Shown: positions 25,146 through 33,815, counted from the first letter of the stretch. The stretch is DNA of 64,000 bases from Devosia sp. (GCA_017794705.1 CP051235.1:3125001-3189000); one strand, 5' to 3'. Notes: generated by a model from the letters alone, not told the origin. A program made the numbers and translations.

Positions 25146-25913
25146 CTAAATTAGTTGATACTTCCCTCGTCCGGCGAAACTCAAGTATCCGTTGTCCCTA
25201 AGCACCTGCAATTGTTGGCGAATTTTGGGTCTAACGTTGTTGTTTTCAGGATAGATTTTCGAAAGATGCTTCTCAAAAGCATAAACTTCGTCCAGCCTGA
25301 ATTCCGGTGAGTTCAACGCCTCAACGCAATTCAGTACTTCAACCAACCAGCCTCTGCCTTCCAACGATTGGTTCTGGAGAAATCTGGTGCGCTCCCATCG
25401 GTCCCTGACTTCGTTTTTTGCAACCGGTGTGCCGTTCTTGATCAGGAAGAGCTTACCTGCTTCTGGGACCTTGCTTATCAGGATATTCGAGCCAACCCAG
25501 CCAGCACGCCGTGCTGTCGGCTTCAATGCTCTCCGCCGTTCCACTATGGCCGGGGTGAAGAAGTGTTTTGGCACGACAAGCAGGTTCTGCACTTGAAGAG
25601 CAGTGCCATCATAATTCATCAGAAGGAGATTGGGATTGGAGTTTGACTGGAGCCTTGCGATCTTGGTGTCATAGGCACCATCAGCAACCTTTTTGCCGAA
25701 CGCGGGCTTTTTATGGGCCTTAAGCTCAAACTCGTCGTTGCAGTTATCGCAATGAAAATCTGCGAGCGGCTTGTTGTTTGCGTATTGCGTCAATTTCGCA
25801 TGGCCGCAATTGGGGCAGTAGCCCCAGTCCGCAACCCATCGCTCTGTCCAAAACCGGGCTTTTTGAGAGCCACTTTCGAACGGGGTTTGTGATTCCTCGA
25901 AACCCATCTTCAT
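25146..25913 (-). CDS. DpnI-family methyl-directed restriction endonuclease
   Basis: About 255 aa, similar end to end to Streptococcus DpnI, which cuts Gm6ATC. Zinc-binding Cys33, Cys36, Cys55 and Cys58 flank the PD-(D/E)xK site: Asp52 (LADF), Glu63 and Lys65 (FELK). PTARRAGWVGSNI, NSNPNLLLMNY and the C-terminal winged helix KIRQQLQVLRDNGYLSFAGRGKYQ (in pieces) also match DpnI. The ATG at 25913 is chosen; a TTG two codons earlier is possible. No methylase gene is nearby, as expected for a type IIM enzyme. GC and codon use look lower than in neighbours, suggesting transfer. Confidence 0.92.
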   Translation of the reverse strand: MKMGFEESQTPFESGSQKARFWTERWVADWGYCPNCGHAKLTQYANNKPLADFHCDNCNDEFELKAHKKPAFGKKVADGAYDTKIARLQSNSNPNLLLMNYDGTALQVQNLLVVPKHFFTPAIVERRRALKPTARRAGWVGSNILISKVPEAGKLFLIKNGTPVAKNEVRDRWERTRFLQNQSLEGRGWLVEVLNCVEALNSPEFRLDEVYAFEKHLSKIYPENNNVRPKIRQQLQVLRDNGYLSFAGRGKYQLI

Positions 25914-26000
25914 CGTCAAATGCTATTCCAGAGCACTGTTCCCGCCAACCAGTTTCGTTTCTCGGGCCTCCGAAACGGCGCAAAAAGCCACAACCTTCAG

Positions 26001-26128
26001 CGTCACCCTCGGGCTTGACCCGAGGGTCCATGATCAGGCTGCACGCGGCACCGTCGTTCGTTTGAAGGAACGACCCACCATCGCGCTGAAGCCCTGCCTG
26101 GATACTCGGGTCGAGCCCGAGTATGACG
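26001..26128. repeat. Inverted pair of Rhizobiales-type palindromic repeat
   Basis: ACCCTCGGG (26005-26013) pairs with CCCGAGGGT (26019-26027), and ATACTCGGG (26102-26110) with CCCGAGTAT (26116-26124). The whole second unit is an inverted copy of the first, both bordered by CGTCA, so the two can also pair with each other. This CTCGGG-xxxxx-CCCGAG core is a common intergenic repeat in Hyphomicrobiales. Confidence 0.75.
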
Positions 26129-26155
26129 CGGGGGGAGAAGGGGCGCAGCTTGTTG

Positions 26156-26294
26156 CTCCCCTCCCCCTTGTGGGGAGGGGTTGGGGGTGGGGGTCGCGCG
26201 AAGCGCAATCAAAAATGCTGTGCTGCGTTGCCATTTCTTTTTGGCCCTTGCGGGCCAACCCCCCACCCTGACCCTCCCCACAAGGGGGAGGGAA
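26156..26294. repeat. Long inverted repeat of G/C-rich CTCCCC...GGGGAG type
   Basis: The arms CCTCCCCCTTGTGGGGAGGG (about 26158-26178) and its inverted copy (about 26272-26293) extend into TTGGGGGTGGGGG and its complement. They enclose about 60 bp. The same motif is a frequent intergenic element in rhizobial genomes. It can form a long hairpin or cruciform. Confidence 0.7.
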
Positions 26295-26299
26295 GGCGA

Positions 26300-26880
26300 G
26301 CGCTGAAAAAACTTATCCCCGCCCTCTGAGCCTGCCGTAGAGTCTTCCTCACAAGCCGCGCGTTGAGCTGAGGTGTACACGAGCACTTTGCGGGGTTTGG
26401 GCCGGTGTGGAACGGGAGTCGTCCCGTTTCAGGGTAAAGCGGTCAGGTAGCCCTCGGCCAGGGGGCAAGTGTAAGACGCTGCGCAGCCGTCTGATATGGG
26501 TTGCGCCTCTTGGGTTTACCCGGGAGATGCCCGTCTGGAAGGTCGGTCTAGAATCCGGCAACTGGACAAATCAGGGGCATGGCGCATCCGCGGGGCTCCG
26601 GAGGGCCCCGGCCTGTTCGCCATAGTCCACAAATCCCGGTTGCGCGGGGCGTTGTGCGCCTCACACTACCTACTAGGATCGAGGTGTTCACCGCCCCGCG
26701 CCCGCTCTGTTCACGTAGTTTCCTGTCATGGGAGGTTTGGTGTGCATGAAAATGGGCACGTGACATTGGCGGGGGTGCCGGGGACGGGAGCGCAGCGACC
26801 AACGGCGGCATCAAAAAGTGCGGGAGGTTTGGCATGGGTGAAATTCGACATGACCTTGAATCACTTATCGGCATAAGCTC
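26300..26880. other. GC-rich possibly structured non-coding stretch
   Basis: Hairpins include AACGGGA-GTCG-TCCCGTT (about 26409-26427), AGACG...CGTCT (about 26474-26492) and GCGCGGGGCG (about 26642-26651) pairing with CGCCCCGCGC further on. It could be a dispersed element or an RNA, but no known RNA family (6S, tmRNA, SRP, RNase P) matches. Strand unknown. Confidence 0.35.
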
Positions 26881-26903
26881 TCATATCGATTCAGGGGAGC
26901 AAC

Positions 26904-27773
26904 ATGGCACTTTCGTTCGACTGGAAGCCAAAACTCTTGTCGGCGGCGGACGAGGAGGTCTTCGAAGCCGCGCGTGAGGCCGAAACCTGCCAACTTGGAC
27001 CGCAAAGCCTGAAACAGGATGGAGTCCGGTCCGGCGAACTGCGCCGTGCGCGGCACATGGGAGGCAACTCCGGCGTCTGGCCGGACATTTCCCGCGACTA
27101 TTTCACCTACGTGCCTGCCGGTCTCGACCCCGCCAAACCGGCGAACCTGCTGGTCGTTCAGGACGCGCGCCTTTATCTGGCAGACCAGGTGGCGTTGCCA
27201 ACAGTTCTCGATAATCTGATTTCGGCGGGTGAACTCGAACCCACCATCGCCGTTCTGGCGGAGCCGGGGGACGTCAAGGATCAGCCCAAAGGATCGCGCG
27301 GCAACCGCAGTCGCGAATATGACGCTGTCAACGATATGTACGTCCGGTTTCTGCTCGGCGAATTGCTGCCGGAGGCGCTCGAAGGTTTGAATGTCACCAA
27401 AGACCCCAGGAAACGCGCCATTATGGGCATGAGTTCGGGAGGCATATGTGCGTTCAATGCCGCGTGGGAGCGGCCGGACCAGTTCGGCAAGGTGATCAGC
27501 CACGTCGGCAGCTACACAAACATTCAGGGTGGGCACATCTACCCCTCGCGCGTGCGCCAGAACGCCAAGCGCGAACTTCGGGTGTTCCTGCAGGGTGGCG
27601 TCAAGGATCTCAACAATGCCTTTGGAAACTGGCCGATCGCCAACCACGACATGGCGGCCGCGCTGGCCTACAGGAACTATGAGTTCCGCTTCGAATTCGG
27701 GCTGGGCGGTCATTCGATGGATCATGGCGGGGCCATCATGCCGCAAACGCTCAAATGGATTTTCCGGAAATGA
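26904..27773 (+). CDS. Enterochelin-esterase-like alpha/beta hydrolase
   Basis: 289 aa, cytoplasmic, Esterase-D/Fes-like. Nucleophile elbow GMSSG gives Ser177; RVFLQGGVKDL near 230 suits the acid; GGHSMDHGG at 268-276 carries the catalytic His (270 or 274). Such esterases act on siderophores or on other acyl esters, and no siderophore genes are nearby, so the substrate is open. Its stop overlaps the next hydrolase gene in an ATGA, so the two are co-translated. Confidence 0.85.
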   Translation: MALSFDWKPKLLSAADEEVFEAAREAETCQLGPQSLKQDGVRSGELRRARHMGGNSGVWPDISRDYFTYVPAGLDPAKPANLLVVQDARLYLADQVALPTVLDNLISAGELEPTIAVLAEPGDVKDQPKGSRGNRSREYDAVNDMYVRFLLGELLPEALEGLNVTKDPRKRAIMGMSSGGICAFNAAWERPDQFGKVISHVGSYTNIQGGHIYPSRVRQNAKRELRVFLQGGVKDLNNAFGNWPIANHDMAAALAYRNYEFRFEFGLGGHSMDHGGAIMPQTLKWIFRK

Positions 27774-28603
27774 ACCTGTCCGTCGGCACCGCCAGATTTG
27801 CCCTGGTCGACGAAGGCGAGGGCACTCCGATTGTCTTTCTGCACGCCGGGGTGGCCGATCATCGCATGTGGCTCGGCCAGATCGATCTGGCTGCGGACCT
27901 CGGGTTCCGCGCCATCGCCTACGACCGGCGGGGGTTTGGCGGTACGATCTGCGACCCGGACGAAGGCTTTTCGAACGTGGGCGATCTGGAAGCGCTGCTG
28001 GATGCGCTGCAGGTGCGCTCCGCCATTCTGGTCGGCTGTTCGCAGGGCGGGCGGATTGCGATTGATTTCGCGCTCGCGCATCCCGAGCGGGTGATTGCGT
28101 TGGTGCTGGTGTCGTCAGCGGTCAGCGGCGCCCCCGCCGATGAGGATTATCCGGACGCCTACCAGCCGCTGATCGCCGCCTACGAGATGGCGGAGGAATA
28201 TGATGATCCCGACATGATGAACAAGGTCGAGGCGCATGCCTGGCTCGACGGGCCGGGCACCCCCGGCAACCGGGTGACGGGGCCGTTGCGCGACCTGTTT
28301 TACGATATGAACGGCATTGCGCTGCGCCATCCCGAACTGACTGCCGAGGAAGAACCACCGTCCGCGTGGGACCGCATCAGTCGGCTCAATCAGCCGGCGC
28401 TTCTGGTCTCCGGGTCGCTGGACTGGAGCTACATTCTGGAGCGACACGACCATCTCGAAGCCGAAATGCCCAATGCTTTCGCTGCGATGATTGAGGACAC
28501 CGCACACCTGCCCAGCCTTGAGCGGCCCGACCTGTTCAATCCGCTGCTCGAGGAGTTTCTCGACGCGCTATTCGGATCAGACGAGGAAGAGGAGGACGAC
28601 TGA
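27770..28603 (+). CDS. Alpha/beta-fold hydrolase
   Basis: 277 aa. Oxyanion motif FLHAGVADHRMW near the N-terminus, nucleophile in VGCSQGG, Asp in VSGSLDWSY and a catalytic His in DTAHLPSLERPD give the full triad of the AB_hydrolase_1 family. Substrate unknown. A Met at 27755 is an alternative start, but the ATG at 27770 overlaps the previous stop as ATGA. Acidic tail (DEEEEDD). Confidence 0.9.
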   Translation: MNLSVGTARFALVDEGEGTPIVFLHAGVADHRMWLGQIDLAADLGFRAIAYDRRGFGGTICDPDEGFSNVGDLEALLDALQVRSAILVGCSQGGRIAIDFALAHPERVIALVLVSSAVSGAPADEDYPDAYQPLIAAYEMAEEYDDPDMMNKVEAHAWLDGPGTPGNRVTGPLRDLFYDMNGIALRHPELTAEEEPPSAWDRISRLNQPALLVSGSLDWSYILERHDHLEAEMPNAFAAMIEDTAHLPSLERPDLFNPLLEEFLDALFGSDEEEEDD

Positions 28604-28605
28604 GA

Positions 28606-29376
28606 TCAGGCGGAGACCTGCTGGTCCATTTCTTCGAGCTGCATTTCCCGCTTGCGGTCCAGCATTTCACGGACCGCTTCGAGATTGGCCTTGGATACGG
28701 GCAGGAGGGTGCCGTCGCTCAGGCGCAGCGCATGCCGGGCGCCATCTCGTTCCAGATCTTCGGCATGATTGGTGGCGGCCCAGTGCGAGCGGTGGGTCTG
28801 GACGCCGGGGAAATCCTCAAGTTCGTCCAGCGCATCGGCGAAACGCATGTGGACCATCGTCGAGCCTTCGACTGTGCGCACCGCAAGGTAATGGTCGGAC
28901 ATGGAAAGGCTGACCAGGTCGACGCCCAGGTTCGCCGGCAGGCGCTTGAAGAATGGGGCATAGGATTTGGGTTCGGGCAGCCAGACCTGCCGGCGCAGCG
29001 AGATGATCAGCATGCAGACAACCGCGACGCTGAACCAGACCAGCAGCGGGTCTGGAATGTTCTGCCGCAGATTGAGTTCGACGATGCTGACGACGACTGC
29101 CCCACCGACGGCGCCAACCGCGGCGCTCAGCCCCGCCTTGACCGGTCGCGACAGCGACGATGCCTGCCCCGGTGCAAACAGACTGTCTTCGGCAAGCGAG
29201 GCAAAAATGGCTACGCCGGCATTCACAATGGTCCAGTAGAGAAGCCGGTTGGGAATATCGAGGTCCTTGAAGGTGCCGAATGGCCCCAGCAGGGTGAAGA
29301 ATCCGGTCAAACCGAGATAGGCGGCAAACCGCCACCTGTCGAACACCAGCCTCACCATGCCCCAACGCAACTCCAT
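28606..29376 (-). CDS. Membrane-anchored LytTR-type transcription regulator
   Basis: 256 aa. Four hydrophobic segments (about 17-37, 46-63, 80-100, 112-130) are followed by a LytTR DNA-binding domain (about 145-240) with the strands LVSLSMSDHYLAVRT, then the helix before VQTHRSHWA and LLPVSKANL. There is no receiver or kinase, so this is the membrane-LytTR architecture; the signal is unknown. A second Met at 29358 is possible. It converges on the 27770 gene, with 2 bp between stops. Confidence 0.88.
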   Translation of the reverse strand: MELRWGMVRLVFDRWRFAAYLGLTGFFTLLGPFGTFKDLDIPNRLLYWTIVNAGVAIFASLAEDSLFAPGQASSLSRPVKAGLSAAVGAVGGAVVVSIVELNLRQNIPDPLLVWFSVAVVCMLIISLRRQVWLPEPKSYAPFFKRLPANLGVDLVSLSMSDHYLAVRTVEGSTMVHMRFADALDELEDFPGVQTHRSHWAATNHAEDLERDGARHALRLSDGTLLPVSKANLEAVREMLDRKREMQLEEMDQQVSA

Positions 29377-29400
29377 GCGTTCACTTTCGCGAATAATTTC

Positions 29401-29448
29401 TCACAGTCCACGAAAAAACTCGCGTTTTAGCGATCACATTTTGTCACA
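29401..29448. promoter_or_regulatory. Spaced TCACA repeats upstream of LytTR gene
   Basis: TCACA occurs at 29401-29405, 29434-29438 and 29444-29448, the last two exactly 10 bp apart and so on the same DNA face. They lie 25-72 bp before the LytTR gene start, inside a locally AT-rich stretch, and could be a regulator site. Confidence 0.3.
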
Positions 29449-29642
29449 CGCTGCTGCCATACGTGTCGGGCGGGCGTATGCATCCCGCGCCTGAATCGCG
29501 CCCGGCCGGAACAGGGAATGCCGGTCGGGTGCACTTTCATCAATTTCAGTGCGCAGCGCATCAGCATTGCTGATTGGCGCGGTAGGGCCGGCGCTGCTAG
29601 CATGCGCGCTCCTTCCAACATTTTCGGCTGCGGGGCAGATCA

Positions 29643-30572
29643 GTGGCGCAAGACCAATCGGCGGTTCCCGCCATTTCGGCCGACGACCGGCGCATGGGCG
29701 TTTTCGCGGCGCTCGGGGCCTATGGGGTCTGGGGATTCTTCCCGGTGCTGTTCCGGGCCCTGGAAAGCGTCAACCCGGTCGCCGTCGTTGCCAACCGGAT
29801 CGTCTGGTCATTCTTTCTGGTCGGCGCCATTCTCTGGCAGCGCGGCCGGATGCCGGAAGTCCGCGCCACGCTTTCCGACTGGCCGACAATGCGGGGCGTG
29901 CTGCTCTCGTCGTTGCTGCTTGCCATCAACTGGCTGGTGTTCGTTTGGGCCGTCGACATGGGCCGGGTGCTGGAAGTCAGCTTCGGCTATTTCATCAATC
30001 CGCTGGTCAGCGTTGCCATCGGCATGGTGCTGCTGGGGGAACGGCTCAACCGCTGGCAGACGCTGGCGATTGCGGTGGCCCTCATTGCCGTGGCCATCCA
30101 GGCGGCAGGTCTGGGGCAATTTCCGCTGGTCAGCGTGACGCTTGCCCTGTCATTCGGCTTTTATGGCTACATTCGCAAAACGGTTTCCGTGGGGTCGGCG
30201 CCCGGCCTTTTTGTCGAAACGCTTGTCATGCTGCCGCTGGCTGCCGGTTACATTTTGTACACGCTGATGACCGAGGGCAGCGGACCCTACGCCGATCTCT
30301 GGCTGCTGTTCCTGCTCGTTCTGACCGGTCCGGCCACTTCCGGGGCGCTGATATTGTTCGCCTATGCCGCCCGGCGCCTGCCGCTGTCGCTGATCGGCAT
30401 GTTCCAGTACATCGCTCCGTCACTGCATTTCGTCATTGCCATCTGGTGGTTCGGCGAACCTCTCAATCTCATTCAGTTGCTGAGTTTCGCGCTGATCTGG
30501 GTATCATTGGCCATCTACACCGGCGATTCATACAATCGCCGTCCGAAGAAGGTGATGCCCGCGCATGGTTGA
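29643..30572 (+). CDS. rarD: EamA-family transporter RarD
   Basis: 309-aa inner-membrane protein with about ten TM segments in two EamA halves. The start of the first half, GVFAALGAYGVWGFFPVLFRAL in pieces, and VANRIVWSFF are typical of RarD (TIGR00688). It is linked to chloramphenicol resistance in early literature, but the substrate is not established. GTG start; a downstream ATG at 29694 is an alternative. Overlaps the MOSC gene by 8 bp. Confidence 0.9.
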   Translation: MAQDQSAVPAISADDRRMGVFAALGAYGVWGFFPVLFRALESVNPVAVVANRIVWSFFLVGAILWQRGRMPEVRATLSDWPTMRGVLLSSLLLAINWLVFVWAVDMGRVLEVSFGYFINPLVSVAIGMVLLGERLNRWQTLAIAVALIAVAIQAAGLGQFPLVSVTLALSFGFYGYIRKTVSVGSAPGLFVETLVMLPLAAGYILYTLMTEGSGPYADLWLLFLLVLTGPATSGALILFAYAARRLPLSLIGMFQYIAPSLHFVIAIWWFGEPLNLIQLLSFALIWVSLAIYTGDSYNRRPKKVMPAHG

Positions 30573-31146
30573 GTTTATTCCCGCTGCCAAGAAGTCCGGT
30601 ACCGTGACCGGAGTTTATGCAGCCCTGGGAGACAGTTTTGTATCCAGTCCCGTCGACAGTCTGGAACTGACCTATGAAGGCATTCCGGGCGACAATCATG
30701 CCGGTAACCTGCGCAAGAGCGGCGGCCGGGAGCCCTGGTATCCGCGCGGTACCGAGATGCGCAACGAACGGCAGCTGTCGCTGCTCGGCGCCGAGGAACT
30801 GGTGGAAGTCGCCGCAGCGCTTGAGATCGATGAGCTCAATCCGGGCTGGATCGGCGGCAATATCGTCATCAAAGGCATTCCGCATTTTTCGCTTTTGCCG
30901 GCCCGCACCATCCTGTTCTTCGAGGGCGGCGTATCGATCCGCATCGACGGCGACAACGGCCCCTGCCGCATCGCCGGCCGGTCAATTGCTGATCATGTGC
31001 CGGGGCGGGACGATCTAGAAATGACGTTTCCGAATCTGGCCAAACACAAGCGCGGGCTGGTCGGCTGGGTCGAGCGCGAGGGGACAATCGAGCCGGGTGA
31101 ACAGGTGACGGCCCGCATCTGGGAACAGTGGATTTATCCGGTCTGA
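30565..31146 (+). CDS. MOSC domain protein
   Basis: 193 aa with one MOSC domain (about 15-160), the beta-rich fold shared with molybdenum-cofactor sulfurase C-termini. The Cys in NGPCRIAGR (near 133) and GWIGGNIVIKGI fit the family, which carries sulfur or handles N-hydroxylated compounds. Partner enzyme not in the immediate region. Possibly co-transcribed with rarD. Confidence 0.88.
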   Translation: MVEFIPAAKKSGTVTGVYAALGDSFVSSPVDSLELTYEGIPGDNHAGNLRKSGGREPWYPRGTEMRNERQLSLLGAEELVEVAAALEIDELNPGWIGGNIVIKGIPHFSLLPARTILFFEGGVSIRIDGDNGPCRIAGRSIADHVPGRDDLEMTFPNLAKHKRGLVGWVEREGTIEPGEQVTARIWEQWIYPV

Positions 31147-31163
31147 TCGGCCAGAACAGTTTC

Positions 31164-31970
31164 ATGGGACGCAAACTCGACGAACCCGCTGTCGCGGATG
31201 TCTACAACAGGGCGCTGGATCTGGAAGCCGCCGGACGCATTGACGAGGCGGTCGCTGCGTACCGGCATCTGCTCGAGCTCGATCCGGCGGATCATGGCGG
31301 CGCCGGGGTGCGGCTTGCGGCGCTCGGGCATGGTCCGGCGCCCGGCAAGGCACCCGAGGCTTATGTCGAAACCCTGTTCGACCAAAACGCCCACCGGTTC
31401 GAGGATGTGCTGGTCGATGCGCTTGGTTATGGTGTGCCCGCGCTGATGGCGGAGGCACTCGCCGCCCTGAAACTGGGTCCATACCAGCGCATGCTGGACC
31501 TGGGCTGCGGCACCGGCCTTGCAGCCGAAGCCATGCGCGACCGGGTCGAGGAAATCATCGGTCTCGATATCAGTTCTCGCATGATCGACATTTGCGAGGA
31601 AAAGGACATCTACGAGGGCCTCTACTGCGGCGAGGTCGAGGAATTCCTCGAAGACAATGACGAGCCACCTTTTGACCTGATCACCGCCTGCGATGTGCTG
31701 CCGTACATCGGCGATGTGCGTGCCATGTTCGCAGGGGTGGCGGCTGCTCTGACGCCAAAGGGCGTGTTCAGTTTTTCGTCGGAGATTCTGTCTGATCAGT
31801 CCGGTGAATATGCGGTCAGCGCTGGTCATCGCTATGTGCACAGTGAATCATACTTGCGCCGCCAGCTGGATTTGGCCGGGTTTGAGGTGCTCGGCCTCAC
31901 TGAAATCAACGTGCGCATGGAAAATGATGCGCCGTCGCCCGGTCACCTGGTCGTGGCCCGGCTTCGCTGA
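31164..31970 (+). CDS. SAM-dependent methyltransferase with TPR-like N-terminus
   Basis: 268 aa. The first about 60 residues form a helical, TPR-like arm (YNRALDLEAAGRIDEAVAAY), then a class I methyltransferase domain with motif I LDLGCGTGL and IIGLDISSRM. The substrate is unknown. A Met at 31128 overlaps the MOSC gene by 19 bp and is less likely. Ends 17 bp before the PfkB gene. Confidence 0.85.
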   Translation: MGRKLDEPAVADVYNRALDLEAAGRIDEAVAAYRHLLELDPADHGGAGVRLAALGHGPAPGKAPEAYVETLFDQNAHRFEDVLVDALGYGVPALMAEALAALKLGPYQRMLDLGCGTGLAAEAMRDRVEEIIGLDISSRMIDICEEKDIYEGLYCGEVEEFLEDNDEPPFDLITACDVLPYIGDVRAMFAGVAAALTPKGVFSFSSEILSDQSGEYAVSAGHRYVHSESYLRRQLDLAGFEVLGLTEINVRMENDAPSPGHLVVARLR

Positions 31971-31987
31971 GAATTGACGAGGCATAT

Positions 31988-32908
31988 GTGAGCGTTCCAA
32001 AAATCCTCTGCGTTGGCGCCCTGACGATGGATACGATCTACCGGCTGGACAAATTGCCGGACGGACCGGGCAAATTCATCCCGCTTGATGCGGTGGAAGT
32101 CGCAGAAGGCATGGCCGCGGCTCAGGCCGCGAGCATTGTACGGCTGGGCGGCGCGTCAGTGTTCTGGGCCAATCGCGGCGACGATGCCACAGGCCAGCGG
32201 CTGGTCGACCAGATTGCCGCCGAAGGTGTCGACTGCAGCCACGTGCGCCTCCGCAAGGAATGTCAGTCAGCGATTTCAACGATCTTCATGGACCGGGCGG
32301 GGGAGCGCACCATTGTTCCCTATTATGACCCGCGCCTGATGGCCGCGCCGGAAAGTCTGCCCGATCTGGACTTTGCTGAGCTTGGCGCGGTCATGGTCGA
32401 CGTGCGCTGGCCCGAGGCCGCCGAACTGGCGCTGAAAGAGGCCCAGCGGGTTGGCATTCCGGGCATACTTGATGCCGACGTGGCGCAAATCGACGTGCTG
32501 GAGCGATTGATGCCGCTTGCCTCTCATGTGGTGGCGTCGGAACCGGCCGCGCGGCAATTCACCGATGCTGACACTACTGTCGATGCGGTGATGGCGCTGG
32601 CCGACTGGCATGCCGGTTTTGTTGCCGTGACCTCGGGCGAAGATGGCTGCAGATGGTTCAACCGCAAGACCAACAGTCTGCGCCACACGCATGCAGTCAA
32701 AGTGGACGCGGTGGATACGCTGGCGGCAGGTGACGTGTTCCACGCGGGTTTCGCGGCGGCGCTGGTAGAAGGCCAAAGCGAAGAAGCCGCGATCAGGTTT
32801 GCCTCGGCGGCGGCGGCGCTGAAGTGTTCGCGCTTTGGCGGGCGGCTGGGCTGTCCGACGCGGGCCGAACTTGTCGAACAGGGGTTTCCGCCTGCACCGG
32901 CTAATTGA
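31988..32908 (+). CDS. PfkB-family sugar kinase
   Basis: 306 aa. N-terminal VGALTMDTIY and GMAAAQAASIVRLGG, and C-terminal signature DTLAAGDVFHAGF with the catalytic base Asp249, give a ribokinase/PfkB fold that phosphorylates a sugar or nucleoside using ATP. The exact substrate is unclear. Start is GTG at 31988 with a GAGG about 7 bases upstream. Stop overlaps the end of convergent oxyR by 8 bp. Confidence 0.88.
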   Translation: MSVPKILCVGALTMDTIYRLDKLPDGPGKFIPLDAVEVAEGMAAAQAASIVRLGGASVFWANRGDDATGQRLVDQIAAEGVDCSHVRLRKECQSAISTIFMDRAGERTIVPYYDPRLMAAPESLPDLDFAELGAVMVDVRWPEAAELALKEAQRVGIPGILDADVAQIDVLERLMPLASHVVASEPAARQFTDADTTVDAVMALADWHAGFVAVTSGEDGCRWFNRKTNSLRHTHAVKVDAVDTLAAGDVFHAGFAAALVEGQSEEAAIRFASAAAALKCSRFGGRLGCPTRAELVEQGFPPAPAN

Positions 32909-33815
32909 CCGGCAGGCTGGCCGACAGATGCCGTTCGCCGGCGTCCACCGCGATTGTCCGGACCTTTTGAAACAGCGCTCCGAACGGGGAAGTTTTTTGC
33001 CAGACCAGCGACAGGATACGTTCTGCCCCCGGCGCCGCGAGCGGATGAATGGCGATACGCGGGTCGGCCGCTTCCTTCTTGAGGCTGATTGCGGGAAGCA
33101 GGGTCAGCCCCTGGCCGTTGGCCACGAATTCAACGATCGTCGAGAGGGACGTGGCGGCAACCATGCCGGCATTGGCGCCGCGCATGGCACAGGCCTCCAT
33201 CGCCTGTTCGCGGAAACAATGACCTTCATCAAGCAACAGGATCTGGTCCTGCGGCAGTTCCTTGAGGCGAATCGGCGTTTCAATGCTCGCCTCCCGCTGC
33301 AGCGCCGCAACGAACGGGTCGGCGAACAGCGGCGCCACTTCCAGACGCGAGGCTTCGGGCGGCTCGGTGGCGATCAGTGCCAGGTCGAGTTCACCAGCAT
33401 CAAGTTGCGCCAGCAACCGGTCGGTATGCCCCTCGCGCACGTCAAAGCTGACCCCGTCCAGTTCCTTGCGCAGGGCAGGGTAGATTTCCGGCAGCAAGTA
33501 AGGGGCGACTGTGGGGATCAGTCCGAAGCGGATGGCCCGGCGCGGGGTGCCGCCGTGTTCGGCAGCGAACCGCGCAAGGGCATCACTGTCGGAGATGATG
33601 CGCTCGGCATAAGCGAGAAACTCCCGCCCAAACGGGGTGACGCGCACGTCCCGGCTGCGCCGCTCGAACAGGGGCGCGTTGCAGGCAAACTCGAGCTGTT
33701 TGATCTGCTGGGAGAGGGCGGACTGGGTGATGTGACAATTTTCCGCAGCCCGGCCGAAGTGCCCGGTTTCCGCGACGGCAAGCGCGTAGCGTAGCTGTTT
33801 GAGGGTATAATCCAT
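32901..33815 (-). CDS. oxyR: Hydrogen peroxide sensor OxyR
   Basis: 304-aa LysR-type regulator: HTH 1-60 (SALSQQIKQLE) and effector domain 95-290. The redox pair is preserved: Cys200 in DEGHCFREQ and Cys209 in MEACAM, matching E. coli Cys199/Cys208, so it forms a disulfide on peroxide. It lies divergent from katG, its classic target, across about 100 bp. Confidence 0.96.
   Translation of the reverse strand: MDYTLKQLRYALAVAETGHFGRAAENCHITQSALSQQIKQLEFACNAPLFERRSRDVRVTPFGREFLAYAERIISDSDALARFAAEHGGTPRRAIRFGLIPTVAPYLLPEIYPALRKELDGVSFDVREGHTDRLLAQLDAGELDLALIATEPPEASRLEVAPLFADPFVAALQREASIETPIRLKELPQDQILLLDEGHCFREQAMEACAMRGANAGMVAATSLSTIVEFVANGQGLTLLPAISLKKEAADPRIAIHPLAAPGAERILSLVWQKTSPFGALFQKVRTIAVDAGERHLSASLPVN

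Larger units (their letters stand above)
25920..26903. other. About 1 kb region with no credible gene, rich in palindromes
   Basis: Several open frames cross this stretch on both strands, but none has a good RBS, family or codon pattern. The first third carries two kinds of inverted repeat (separate entries). The last part (about 26300-26880) is GC-rich with many short hairpins and no identified RNA family. Confidence 0.6.

Noticed and set aside
26349-26874. Small frames (70 and 108 aa, minus strand) in the palindromic region
   Set aside because: No start signal, Pro/Arg-rich, both strands equally open; no support for a protein.
29549-30607. 352-aa plus-strand frame overlapping rarD
   Set aside because: Wrong frame; Ala/Arg/His-rich low-complexity protein, while rarD has clear family motifs.
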